Below, piece after piece: positions 11,741-23,514 of a DNA stretch of 64,000 nucleotides. Origin of the DNA: Steromphala cineraria (taxonomy: Eukaryota > Mollusca > Gastropoda > Trochida > Trochidae); contig OU744723.1 in assembly GCA_916613615.1 (NCBI GenBank), positions 30,084,296-30,148,295 of the forward strand, given 5' to 3'. The position numbers and the translations under genes were made by a program. Within the stretch, counting starts at the first letter, position 1; each line of letters opens with the position of its first letter. The notes under the pieces are model-generated. The model was given only the letters and a program-made list of their open reading frames with translations. It searched no databases and was not told the origin of the DNA.

Positions 11741-14327
11741 CTAAATAAAACACCAGTACCTGGATTTTCGAAGTTCTCATATTTCTGAGATAGTCGTAAG
11801 TGCCATACGTTAACATCGACGTGCGCCGTCTTAGCACCAAGATCGAGGCCCAGTGCTGTACTGTAGCTACCATATTATACTCTGCTACTGCTACACGTCC
11901 ATGGTATTATGTTGCTGTCGGCAAGATCTGTAATCATGCTGGTGCCTTGTCCGTGGGTCTTTCACAGGCTCAGAAACTGCGAAACTGATGATTCCAAAAC
12001 TGTGCAGGATGATGACCTTAAACACATGTGCTCCCTTTATTAGTGCTTGCAAAAGTGTGCCATATCTATACATCTATATATCTATACGCTATAGATTGTA
12101 CTGACACTTTCGAGAATCTTAAAGCTATGACAGCGATTATTTCGCACACGAGACACTTGATACGTTGATAATAAGACAATGATAAGGCGCCACATTTGCG
12201 TGTGCTTCCGAGGAGTAGAGTTGTATTTGTACTTAACAGCAAAACTGCAGTCTCGCCAGCATCCATTCGCAGTAATCTAACATGCAGTGAGATGATCTTT
12301 CAGCATGAGCGGTCCCGGCATGGGCGGGTCTCCCTCTCTGTTCTCTCGCGACGTCCCGTGTATTGTCTCGCGTATTACCTAGCTGAATCGCTTTGGTGGC
12401 TTCAACATTAGTGATCTTGTGTGCATTGATCAAATTGTTTGTAATGCTATTTATAGCTTAAGTGGATGTGACGGGAGCTTCCTTGAAATTATATCGTTTT
12501 ATGTGGTGACAATGTGTAGATATGCGTCAATCTAGTGTAAGTAGATGTAATGTCTACAACTACATACTCATAAGTTATACGTCCCGACATCCGCTAATGA
12601 AGGACATAAACCTTTCTCCTAGATGTAACCAGATTGAATGACCTTTGTATAACTTTACATTAGGATCATTGGCTGTCAATGCTTTATTATTACGTCCGTA
12701 TGGGAGATATATATATATATATATATATAATTGAGGTATTTGATGAGCTACAGATTCAATGGCCTACAGATATAAGTCTACGTCTTTGTAAATGAACGTT
12801 CTGTTTATTTTTCTCTCATTTCCTTTCATTAAGGAAAGAGGGAAGATCAAGGGAGAAACTAGAAACATCTGCCCCTAGCCTTACGATGATTTATCTCCGC
12901 TCATGTAGATGACAGAGCAATGACAAGAACATGATACAGAAGAAACAAGTCTTCATACGATACTCAAGAGAAGACATATCACTTCGCCATGAACAGTTTA
13001 ATGTTTGTTCTAATCGTGTCGTCAGACCACATCTAAAACTAACATTCATGTCGATGAAAGACCTTAATTGTAATTAGAAAATACTATTCGTATCAATGGC
13101 ATACTATACTGATGTTAACGACGCTCGTGTCTGAAATATGTACATCCCTCGTACTCGCTCGGGGAATGCTTCTCTTTACGCACTCGTGTTGTAAACATGT
13201 GTGACTCAACAATCACATAATTTACATAACGTTTTGTATCACGGTTGAACGATTGCACGTAGGGTACTCTTATTTTTGTAAAAGTATTTCTATGGACCCC
13301 ACAAATTAAGGCGCATCAAGCTAAAAATGAAGTTTCCGCGCTTCCAAAATATGAACATTTGAATTCAAGTAATTATTTTCAACACAAAAACATTGGAATA
13401 TGACCATCATACAGCGATTGTAACTGAATCTAAAGCTTCCGATAGGAGAGATTGTTTTCTTGTGTCAACACTGCAGTATAAAGAACTACTAATTCTGATT
13501 GACAATGGTGTACCTGCATGCAAAAATTATTATTTCTCAAAACCACAAACGTACATGTACATCCCATTATATAAGTATTTGAAACTAATTCCAGATTTTG
13601 GATGGAGACTAGTACTGTTTTCAAATCAGATGATCAAGCGATATCTCCTAGTAAAAGATTTCAACAATGTCCTACAATCGCCAAGTACATGACATTTTGC
13701 ATCATCAAGTAATGATGTCCCAATATTATGACGTCATGGTGCTAATGCTGTTATGACATCATTTTGTCAGTACAGTGTTCAAAGATGTACATTTTTCATG
13801 CAAACGTAAAGAGACAATAATTTTAATGATAGATAAAATCTCACCCTCGTGTCTTCAGATATCCAATATATCAACACTCGTTGAAAAAGTAAAATATTCA
13901 AACTTTATAATTATACTCTTCGAACAATAATCTTGACAGCCATGTCGATTACATGTCCCGAGCTATATAAAGCACATTGCAAGTTCATTATTGTATTTCA
14001 AAAGAAATTATTTTTTAATGTTGCATGTAATGTTTTCATCATTTTAAATCGCTATCTGCCTATAACAACGAAATGAAAATGTGAATCTCGTTCTATCTAT
14101 CATGCTAGAAGACTGTTTAACCGATACATAGTCACATTTGGATGGATGAGGAGAGATATAGGAGCAGTGAAAGGTTGGTAAAGCGGAAACCTTTAATATG
14201 TATTACATCTCATCAACTCGCTTAGTATTCAGGCTGTGAATGTCTGTCAAGTCACTGGTTCAAGAGGTATTGTTACAGCGACCCTGGGCCAGAGTGTGTC
14301 TCTGTTAATATTGCACACGCTTCAAGA
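11741..14327. other. No gene recognised
   Basis: Unique AT-rich sequence with (TA)n at 12706-12729. Open frames of 60-99 codons overlap on both strands and look random. The sequence near 13150-13190 resembles half of a fold-back hairpin element. Confidence 0.45.
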
Positions 14328-14528
14328 ATGGAAGGGGAGCCAACTGACAACCTGAACACACCGCCCTATGAATATGTTCCGTATGATTCATGGTATACCT
14401 TTATTACGACTTGTTTCTCACAGCTCCAGCCTAGTGTCACCGTGACCGGTGTCCTGCACCACATGTTCGCTTCTTACTGCCTTGTATGCGTGTTTATGCT
14501 TTGTGGTTCTGGTAAATATGGTAAATGA
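14328..14528 (+). other. Possible isolated exon or chance frame
   Basis: A 66-codon plus-strand frame begins MEGEPTDNLNTPPYEYVPYD and ends in a hydrophobic stretch (HHMFASYCLVCVFMLCG), like a signal anchor. It is followed by GTAAAT at about 14511, a weak donor. I do not recognise it and found no joining exon. Confidence 0.2.
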
Positions 14529-14940
14529 TATTTGTGATATATATTGTATAAAGAAATATATACACAGATAAAGAATGAAATGTCTTCGTTCACTTTGCAA
14601 GTTCATTTCACCTTAATTTAGATTGTACTGTAAAATGTAGCATGCTATTGCTGTGAAATGAGAGTTCACGATTGATCTGCAATTGATTATGAAAACGTCA
14701 AGTCGCCCGCTGTCCCTAAGCACTTTTGGAAATCTTAAGGATGTGTGCATATTTTGTATAAATCCAAATCTCTTCACTGGGAACATGAACTATTATTTTG
14801 TTTGTGTGTATCTTCATAATTCTTGTAGATTAGTTTAAAAATTATACCTATTTCATGGTTCATTCGGAGTCCTTCAGGTCCATTAGAAATAATGTTATAA
14901 CCTGAGTACGATGATATTTCTTCAAATATTTGAAATAAAT

Positions 14941-15296
14941 GACTGTTAGTATGGTGGCGGACAATAGTGTGGACTGTTAGTATGGTACGTGGCGGACAAT
15001 AGTGTTGACTGTTAGTATGGTGGCGGACAATAGTGTGGACTGTTAGTATGGTGGCGGACAATAGTGTGGACTGTTAGTATGGTGGTTGACAATAGTGTGG
15101 ACTGTTAGTATGGTGGTGGACAATAGTGTGGACTGTTAGTATGGTGGCGGACAATAGTGTGGACTGTTAGTATGGTGGTGGACAATAGTGTGGACTGTTA
15201 GTATGGTGGCGGACAATAGTGTGGACTGTTAGTATGGTGGTGGACAATAGTGTGGACTGTTAGTATGGTGGTGGACAATAGTGTGGACTGTTAGTA
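14941..15296. repeat. 31-bp minisatellite, ~11 copies
   Basis: The unit is built on GACTGTTAGTATGGTGG then YGGACAATAGTGTG, with one 4-bp insertion in an early copy (near 14985). The rest of 14,529-16,570 holds nothing identified. Confidence 0.95.
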
Positions 15297-16570
15297 TTAT
15301 CGAGATTTGTCCGTGCTCTATTCAAATCTACGAAATGTCAGGGATACATTGAAGTGAAAACATCGAGTGATCTGCAATATGCATGCAATAAAGTATATCA
15401 TCAAGAACACTAACATCAGACAAATTTGTAAATGCAAATGCAAGCATAATTAAGGACACACATAACTTTAATCAATGTGTGTAAAATTGTTAATCACTGG
15501 AAACACTGTTTTTGTCAGTAAACTGTCTTTATTATATGATGAAGACTTCTGTTTTCAATGTTTTTAAATAGAAATATGAAAAATACTCAACAATAATTTA
15601 TGTTTTATGAATATCAGCTGTATTAATATTTCCAAGGATGTTTATTGCTAAAATCCTTGATATTTCCAGGTTTGTTACCCTAAATGAAGACTGGAAAGAC
15701 CTTTTTAGAAATTCTACAGACCTGATACTTTGGTGACTTCAATTGACCAATGAGCTAAAACAATTGTACCAACATTTCTAAAGAAACATAAAAAGCTCAT
15801 GTATAGCTCAGAACTGCTACGTACAACAATGAGTCGCATGTGTATTCACATGACAAACATACATAAGACGGCTGACACGGGCTGTGACAGATCCCACCTG
15901 GCGCTTGACACAACCTTCTCTTTGTGTGTCGAGCTCTTACGGTTCATGTAACGAGGGCTTTAAGTGATATTTAACGCAACTTTCTATTTGACCAAAATCA
16001 TTATCAACTAATAATACTATAACAAGAGAACGTGAGCGTGTCCAGCGAATTGAAATACAGATTAGAGACATAATTCTTTGATGAACACCGTGAAACAGCG
16101 TGTGTCTGACCAGTCCTTCAGTTATGTATCTAAAATTATGTTCCCGACCCGCCAATGGTGTGCCCGATGTCGAGTGACCATGTACATTTCACACGCTCTG
16201 CTTTATGTGCTCTGTAAGTTCCAAAAGTCCTCACGTTCTTTGGTACAGTGTTCTTTTATACTTTGACAATGAATAATGACTTTCTCAGCGCTAAACGGTT
16301 TACGAAATTATCCTCGAATCAATGACGTTATAATGTCTGCTTTGAAGAAGAATAAAAAGCACTACAAAGGTGATTGTTGACTTGTCCCAATCCACTCCCT
16401 CGGTGATCGAGTATACGTGATTATGCTGTCACTGGCGGGGGTGGAGACTTCACTGGGGTCACTCGGTGCATGAACAAGTGAACTCAGAAGTAAACAAACA
16501 GGCACTTTCTTTCTCATTAGGACTTCGTCATTGACAATACCGCCAGGACGTGCTGTTGGTGTGTAATGGT

Positions 16571-16745
16571 TGAAATAATGATCGCTGGCTGAGTGAATAT
16601 CTGTGATTTCTAACTATCGAGCGAGATGGTATCATTGAAATAATGACCGCTGACTGAGTGAATATCTGTGATATCTAACTATCGAGCGATATTCACGAGG
16701 TCGAGCGAGATTGTTATCACAGATATTCACGAGGTAGAGGTAACT
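16571..16745. mobile_element. Direct-plus-inverted repeat element
   Basis: 16571-16620 is repeated at 16636-16685 (offset 65). GTGAATATCTGTGATA in the second copy pairs with TATCACAGATATTCAC at 16714-16729. Typical of small fold-back elements. Confidence 0.65.
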
Positions 16746-16848
16746 GTTGAAACTGATTTTCATTTTAAATTAAAATATCAATATTAGCCGAATATCAAGT
16801 TGTTGAAATTGTTTTAAAAGTTGCCTGAATAACCTCCACTCCTGAACA

Positions 16849-17316
16849 ATGGTTCAATTTCTTTTTCATATTACGCGCATATCACCTCCAGTTGGAGTTT
16901 ATACTGGCGAAATTGTCGGTAAGTCAATTCTGAGCCAGTTACCAAATGTTTTGATTCTTTTCTCCAGCTATTATCCTACAAATGCCACATTGAAATCGGA
17001 ATATAAATTATTGATTTTGATAAAGTTTAAACGAACGTCACCGAAATTTGGTTGGGTGGCAAATGATGTTAGATGTAAAATTTCCGTCACCAGTCAGGAA
17101 AAACGCGTGCAAGTGGCTGCACGGACGTTGTCTATTCATCTTGTGATGCACGGACTTCATGTACGTCATGTTACTCCTCTCTTAAAACCTCACGTGAAGC
17201 ACACAACCGAATGCACAATGTCATGGTTTCAAGAAGGATTGGAAAATGGAGGGCTCTCCAGTGTCAAACAGATATATTTGCCGGTGTTTCGAGATCTATT
17301 CCTAATATTAAGGTGA
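16849..17316 (+). other. 155-codon open frame, not recognised
   Basis: The longest non-repetitive frame outside the main gene. It starts MVQFLFHITRISPPVGVYTG. It has no signal peptide, no motif I recognise, mixed composition, and no clear splice or poly(A) context. It may be chance or a decayed exon. Confidence 0.2.
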
Positions 17317-17676
17317 GATGGATAATTAAGTATACTCTGTTTGCTGTTTCATAACAAGACTGAGAAATATGTTGTAAAACGTTTACAATGAATCGGAAGA
17401 AGTGAAGAGTGTTCCATTTGAACGCAATTGTCTGCTTGAGAAATGCTTCTTAGTATAATGCAAAATGTATATAAAATGCAGAATAATTGAGGTTTTAGAC
17501 TTTGAGAAACATGTATTTACCTACAATAAAACACGTGTATACGTTCAACTATCAATCTTCAATTAAACAATTAAAATACTAAACTAATTCATTGCCATAA
17601 GTCGCTGTTACAAAATTAAGTTACTATTTCGGAGAAAATGCATATGTGATGATATGAAGTATTGTAGATGGATATT

Positions 17677-17706
17677 TAGCAGCCCCGTCTAAGGACGGGG
17701 CTGCTA
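17677..17706. repeat. GC-rich hairpin, 13-bp stem
   Basis: TAGCAGCCCCGTC at 17677-17689 and its exact complement at 17694-17706, loop TAAG. A related CGGGGCTGCT lies at 19226-19235 beyond the AGGTCA block, so the pair may mark the ends of one element (inference). Confidence 0.7.
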
Positions 17707-17737
17707 TCAGTTTTTGTGAAGTTTCCATCGCCGCCGC

Positions 17738-18055
17738 CGCACTCGTACTACTAGCTATGAAGTTGAACACCGCACTCGTACTACTAGCTATGAAGTTGAA
17801 CACCGCACTCGTACTACTAGCTATGAAGTTGAACACCGCACTCGTACTACTAGCTATGAAGTTGAACACCGCACTCGTACTACTAGCTATGAAGTTGAAC
17901 ACCGCACTCGTACAACTAGCTATGAAGTTGAACACCGCACTCGTACTACTAGCTATGAAGTTGAACACCGCACTCGTACTACTAGCTATGAAGTTGAACA
18001 CCGCACTCGTACTACTAGCTATGAAGTTGAACACCGCACTCGTACTACTAACTAT
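17738..18055. repeat. 33-bp minisatellite, ~9.5 copies
   Basis: The unit is built on ACTCGTACTACTAGCTATGA plus AGTTGAACACCGC. A multiple of three, so both strands stay open (104 and 136 codons); not a gene. Confidence 0.95.
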
Positions 18056-18119
18056 AACTTTTTTCCACTAAGCTTTCCAGAACTCTTATTCATACCTTAC
18101 TACTCATACCTCGGGGGAA

Positions 18120-19165
18120 CGATTTTGACACGTTCACTTTCAAGGTCAAAGGTCAAGGTCACGAGATATGTATTCACTCTAAGAATTCCTTGTAAACGCG
18201 ATAACTTGAAAAGTTTTTTGTGCTATGAAGCTCTAACTTGGTATATATCATCCTTGGAAAAGTAAAAAATTTTGAAAAGGTTTTGGGTACAATCCGTCAA
18301 AGGTCAAGGTCACAGCAAGGTCATGACGGAAGCATGTTGTAGCGAAAATGCTTTTATTTAACTATGAACACTTTTAATCAATACATGATTGTTATACTCA
18401 ATAAAAAGTGTTCAATGATTGTGTGACCTTGAAGGTCAAAGGTCAAGGTCATGAGATATGAGTTATTACAAAATGCACTAAATTTAGGTATAACTTTATC
18501 CCATTTAGCTTTTCAGAACTCATGAACATGTCTAAATGTTAATACTTCCAGCGAATCATTATGACATGTTCACTTTCAAGTTCAAAGGTCAAGGTCACGA
18601 GTTATAAAATCACCGCAAAATTATTTGTAAACACGGTAACTTGAAAAGTTTTTGTGCTATGAAGCTCTAACTTGGTATATATCATCCTTGGAAAAGTAAA
18701 AAATTTTGAAAAGGTTTCGGCTACAATCCGTCAAAGGTCAAGGTCACAGCAAGGTCATGACTTAAGCATGGTTTAGCGAAAATGCTTAATTTTGTCTATG
18801 ATCACTTTTAATCAATACATGATTGTTATACTCAACAAAAAGTGTTCAATTATTGTGTGACCTTGAAGGTCAAAGGTCAAGGTCACGAGATATGAGTTAT
18901 TGCAATTCCTTGTAAACAACCTTGTAAAGTTTTTGTGCTATGAAGTTTAGATTTTATATATATATTATCTCTTGAGTAGTACAAAATTTTCAAAAAGTTT
19001 TGGGTACGAACTGTCGAAGGTCAAGGTCACAGCAAGGTCAACATATATGGAGAAAATGGATTACTTTAATTTTTAACACTTTATTTCATTAAAATAATGT
19101 TATACTCAATGAAATGTGTTCATTGATTGTGTGACCTTGAGTGTCAAAGGTCAAGGTCACGAGCA
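18120..19165. repeat. AGGTCA-rich dispersed repeat, ~2.5 units of about 430 bp
   Basis: Clusters of AGGTCA direct repeats, including TCAAGGTCA, occur near 18140, 18297, 18423, 18576, 18729, 18857, 19013 and 19131. The sequence between clusters repeats too, for example the CTATGAAGCTCTAACTTGGT phrase at 18224 and 18657. Non-coding; a decayed dispersed repeat. Confidence 0.85.
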
Positions 19166-19239
19166 AATTCCCAATTTGGTGAGGCCTGTAAAAGGCAGAA
19201 CAGGGTAAGGCGAAACCCCAAGTTCCGGGGCTGCTCTGC

Positions 19240-20111
19240 TTTTGCGGTATCCCGCATACGCTAATCTAGTTTTTTCAGCGCCTGAAAAAAAAACTGTTTG
19301 TATTTTTAATGTTACACTTTTGATTGTTTCAGGAAGTACGCATGGGTACAGTTATATGTTTGCTGACACCAAAGTCGGCTATCTTGTTGATATATTCCAA
19401 AAGGACCATTCCAAATGCATGTGACCTCCCGACATCTGACTTCCTTGATTTGAAACATTGTTTAAGAGAACACTAGCATGGATACTGAGTGCCATTTGCT
19501 GATTCATTTTAATCTAATCGTGAACAACGGGATTGCGTGTGGTGTGTTGTATTGGAAAGAACTGTAAATGTTTGCATGTTTCAATGGAGCCAGATGACAT
19601 AAATTGAAAGTAGTAATTACATGTAGAATGAAGTTGACTTCAAAGATTATCTTTGAATAAAAAGTGTTTATTCTGTGTCTTGTTTTCATTCATAACCTTT
19701 TTGGGGCCTTTGGTATTCTTCTTTATAAACTGAAGACATGATATATCTGACTGCAAAGGTGCAAATCAAAAAACATTTTAAAGAATATCAAACGTCACAA
19801 GTTGAGACGAAGGGTTATTCAGTTTGTAGGCCGAGGGTGAGGTTTTTTCGAGGTGCGATACGGCGAAGCGGAAACATGTTCACGGTGTCGAACCCAGAGG
19901 TTGGTTAACTAAACTTATTACACGCAGTGTAATATTTATACGGCAATATTAAACTAGTGTAATATCACAATGCAAGTATGACGTCACAGAAATGAGCTGT
20001 TGTGACGTCACAATGTAAGCGCTTCGTCACAATGGGTGCCGGGTCGCGGAACTGTTAGTTTCAGCACATTTTCAGCAAGTTTGCGTGATTTTTAGGGCAT
20101 GTAATAAACAG
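19240..20111. other. No gene recognised
   Basis: Unique sequence. Two TGACGTCAC-type sites lie near 19980 and 20002 beside the next hairpin element, suggesting the element's outer part. Confidence 0.4.
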
Positions 20112-20250
20112 AATACTAAACTTCCTTCCATTTAATACTATTTTTATTAAACTCGTGAATGATTTGGTATCAAACTCGCTTTCGCTCGTTTTATACAAAA
20201 TCATTAACTCGTTTAATAAAAATAGTATTAAATGGAAGGTCGTTTAGTAT
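20112..20250. mobile_element. Hairpin element, ~52-bp stem
   Basis: About 20114-20165 pairs with 20197-20249 (CCATTTAATACTATTTTTAT and its complement match exactly). The loop is CGCTTTCGCTCG-like. Same class as 8320-8522. Confidence 0.8.
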
Positions 20251-20500
20251 CCTCTATATAACTCCCTCTGATATTGACCTGATAACCGCACCACATGGTG
20301 TATATGTTACTATCATGCAAGGCACGGTGACTTCTCGTGCTTGGTTTCAATGTCCCCGCATAGACAGAGGAAGTCCTGAAGGGCAAAAACGATTAGCAAA
20401 ACAACTGTTACTTGATAAAGAGATTATTTTCAATTTAGCACGTTTCCCCGAAGCCTATAAGGAAATGGGGTGTATTGACGGGATTGTCATACGCGCATAA
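20251..20500 (+). other. Open frame of protein-like composition, not recognised
   Basis: In the frame ending TAA at 20498-20500, the stretch from about 20266 reads like real protein (GQKRLAKQLLLDKEIIFNLA near the middle) with balanced composition, unlike nearby random frames. The preceding codons fall in the hairpin and are not coding. It may be the tail of a transposon protein or a last exon. No homology recalled. Confidence 0.3.
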
Positions 20501-20509
20501 AGCACTCTT

Positions 20510-22286
20510 ATGCGGCCACTTTTATATTTCAGTCAACACGGTTCGCATTCACACCGCTCAAAAAGTACCCAAACTCTCATTTCTCAGGCCTTTTTTCGTC
20601 ATCTGTCGTCCGTTGTCTATAGACTTGTCACACATTGACCTCTCCTAGGGCAGGTATAACTATAGATAAGCCAGTATTATGTCAATGCCAACCTAATGCC
20701 ACGGTCTATTGCCTCGCTGACAGCTCGTCAAGTTAAACATATGCGCGCTAACTCGCTCACAATGAAGACTTTATAATCAGCAGTGTCCAGCACATGGGTT
20801 TGCACTGTCATTGTGCTTCAAACGGTCATATTTAAGTTTATTATGGTTTTAAAACATAAGGATTTAGCTTTCATTATTCAATTTTCTATAGCGTAGACGG
20901 CGATCTTAGCTCTTATCTGTTCGTTACTATACATGTACGTAATAGTATGAGTCGTACCCTCGCTTCCTCTGCTTCCATCACTGCATTGGTGGGTATCAAT
21001 TGAAGGTGTATTTGCTTCTGGGGCCTTCGATAACCAAATTCACAATACTAACCTGATACCAGAATGCGAGGCGTGATAGAAAATTCAATCTTTTATATGA
21101 TGGTTCTATGTTTTAGTCGCCGCCCTTGATGATCATATTATTTGATAGTGTGTTTTAAAAGAATATCACTTAAAATTCAAATTTGAATTTACCAAGAGTG
21201 TGCGAATAATAAACTGCGTGAACAAGAGTACTTTGTGCGACATTTGCACATCCAGAAAATAATGCAATTACATAAGTGGTGATGTTTACGTTCCTTTGTC
21301 GTTTTGAACGTCAACAACAATAGAATGTTCAAGTTTCAGTTCCATAACTTGGTTTTGTCATCAATAGAATTTAAATGTTCAGTTTCAGGAGTTCATATGG
21401 CTTGCTTTTGTACAAAACAAATTATAATTATAATTATAATTTTAATTAACAAATAATAAGAATTACGTTTTGGTCTAGGAATATTTAATTCGCGTGTTAA
21501 GAGTATATTGTTTTACTCAGCAGATTTCAATTACATTCTTATTTACCATGTGTTTTCTCGTATATTAGAATATTCTTCCAATGTGTAGAAATGGTAAACT
21601 TTTCTTATAACCCTGCGTGCATTTATGTTCCATATGTAAATATACACACGGTGGTGTAAATGCAGTTCTTGTAAATCATTTACATAAGTAAATACAGTTT
21701 AAATATATGTGATTAGGATGTCATGTTTGATGTTATTATGTATTTTAACATTCATATACATAAGCAAAAACTGAGCTGCTAACGTATAGTAATATGATCC
21801 AACATTGAGAGATCAAAGGTCCATAAAGACCTTTTACACGATGCATTTACTATTGGAGTTCATTAACAGCAGGAAAAATGGGTTCTTGCTCTTCTGTTCT
21901 TTCCTCTTTCTCTCCGGATGACTTGTGAGAAAAAGACTTCGTCACGATATGGTTGAACAAGTTAAGCTGACATACTGCTGCTGTTCACAGTAGTGGGTAG
22001 GGCACTGCTGTCTGCATCTCACAAGGTCTAGAGGCGTGTCAACACGCTTCACTGGACACAACACATAGCTCTTTAGACAATCCCGGAACATGCAAAGTGA
22101 TTTGACGTTTAAACTGCTATGATATTAATTGAATCTAATTCTGCCTCAATGGGCAGCTTCTTTGAGCATGTTATAATCTATTTGTAAGCATATATAGACA
22201 TGGATGCAATATACGTTAATTGCACATTAATTGCCTTTAAATTTACCATATATTTGCACAAAGATACGCTAGTAAGTGAACAAATG
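20510..22286. other. No gene recognised
   Basis: AT-rich unique DNA with an (ATAATT)n-like stretch near 21420-21450. Confidence 0.45.
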
Positions 22287-22334
22287 TATAGACCGCAGCT
22301 GCACAGGATCGGGTAGGGCAGATAAGATCAGATA

Positions 22335-23495
22335 AACTTATTATCCCTGCGGGGTAATTTGTTTTACACTCAAAGAGCTTTGCATAAATCTTTCAAAAAC
22401 TCACAGTTAAATAGATATATAAAATATATACAACAAATTACATTTGTTCTAGGAGCAGTAATTTCAAGCATTGTAAACACGGGTGTTACATTGAAAAATA
22501 CATTCATGATTACAGTGCTACGAGCAGTAATTTTAAGCATTGTAAACAAGGGTGTTACATTGAACAATACATTCATGATTACAGTGCTACGAGCAGTAAT
22601 TTTAAGCATTGTAAACAAGGGTGTTACATTGAACAATACATTCATGATTACAGTGCTACGGTTAGTCACACTTACATTGTAAACAAGGGTGTTACATTGA
22701 AAAATACATTCATGATTACAGTGCTACGGTTAGTTACACTTACAATTTTGTATGTAAATTTAAAATCTTGATACTGTATGGAACAAATGATTTTGTACTT
22801 CTATTAGTTTTGAAATGCCAAATTTTGAAATGACGTCCAGAAGGTAAAAATTCATAACATTCATATAGAAAGTGGGATGGGTCTTCTTTTGAACTTTAAA
22901 ATCAAAATGATAGAAAAGGTGTTCATGATTTATGCCGATAATTTTGATAACTAAGTATACATTTTTGTTGTTTTTATTTTTCTGTGATAGGAGTAGATTG
23001 TCCTACCATGCATGAAAACTGAAAGTGAGAATGCTATTGATGAAATTTTGATATCATAATTTTAGAATACAGGTGTCAACATTAAAAGATCATAATTTTC
23101 TCAGAAAGAAAAGTCTTTGTTGAGCTTTGGCCTAGGCACGGTGTGTATTAGATTTCCATGAGAGTTTATCATCAATTATGGTTCCCAGGTATTTATACTC
23201 GTCTACTACTTCAACTTCCTGTCCGTCAATAGTAACTGGCTCCAGGTTTTCTTTTTTTCTGAGGTAGTGAATTATCATTTCCTTTGTTTTACTAATATTT
23301 AGGGATAGAAATTCACATTTTGTTGAATGATTCAACATTTTCTCTATTGTCTAATTCTGATTGATGAATCGTCCCAACAAAAGCGGCATTATCATCAAAC
23401 TTGAAATTAAAACATGAGGAAAATAGAGGTACACAGTCATTTGTATAGAGAGTAAAGAGGACACCGGTACTTGAGGAGATTCACTTCAGAGAGCG
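22335..23495 (-). pseudogene. 5'-truncated, frameshifted LINE (CR1/L2-like reverse transcriptase)
   Basis: On the minus strand, pieces of a non-LTR reverse transcriptase follow in order across frames: LFTLYTNDC (near 23450), KFDDNAAFVG where intact elements have K-F-A-D-D-T (so the catalytic site is damaged), LSLNISKTKE, YKYLGTIIDDKLSW (about 23150-23200), then AQQRLFFLRK (near 23100). At least two frameshifts separate them. AATTACCCCGCAGGGATAAT near 22340-22360 resembles CR1/L2 3' ends. The fragment seems to be inserted in the edge of the 30-bp array. Confidence 0.75.
22455..22745. repeat. 69-bp tandem repeat, ~4 copies
   Basis: TTGTAAACAAGGGTGTTACA recurs at about 22471, 22540, 22609 and 22677. 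It lies inside the 3' part of the LINE remnant. A multiple of three, so frames stay open on both strands without being a gene. Confidence 0.85.
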
Positions 23496-23514
23496 TAGAA
23501 TAAACTCGAACACG

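Noticed and set aside
16849..17316. 155-codon gene
   Set aside because: No recognisable motif, no splice or poly(A) context, no support beyond length; kept only as an unrecognised frame.
18120..19165. Promoter or hormone-response enhancer for the EMI-EGF gene
   Set aside because: It is 9 kb upstream and belongs to a dispersed repeat; no direct link to the gene is visible.
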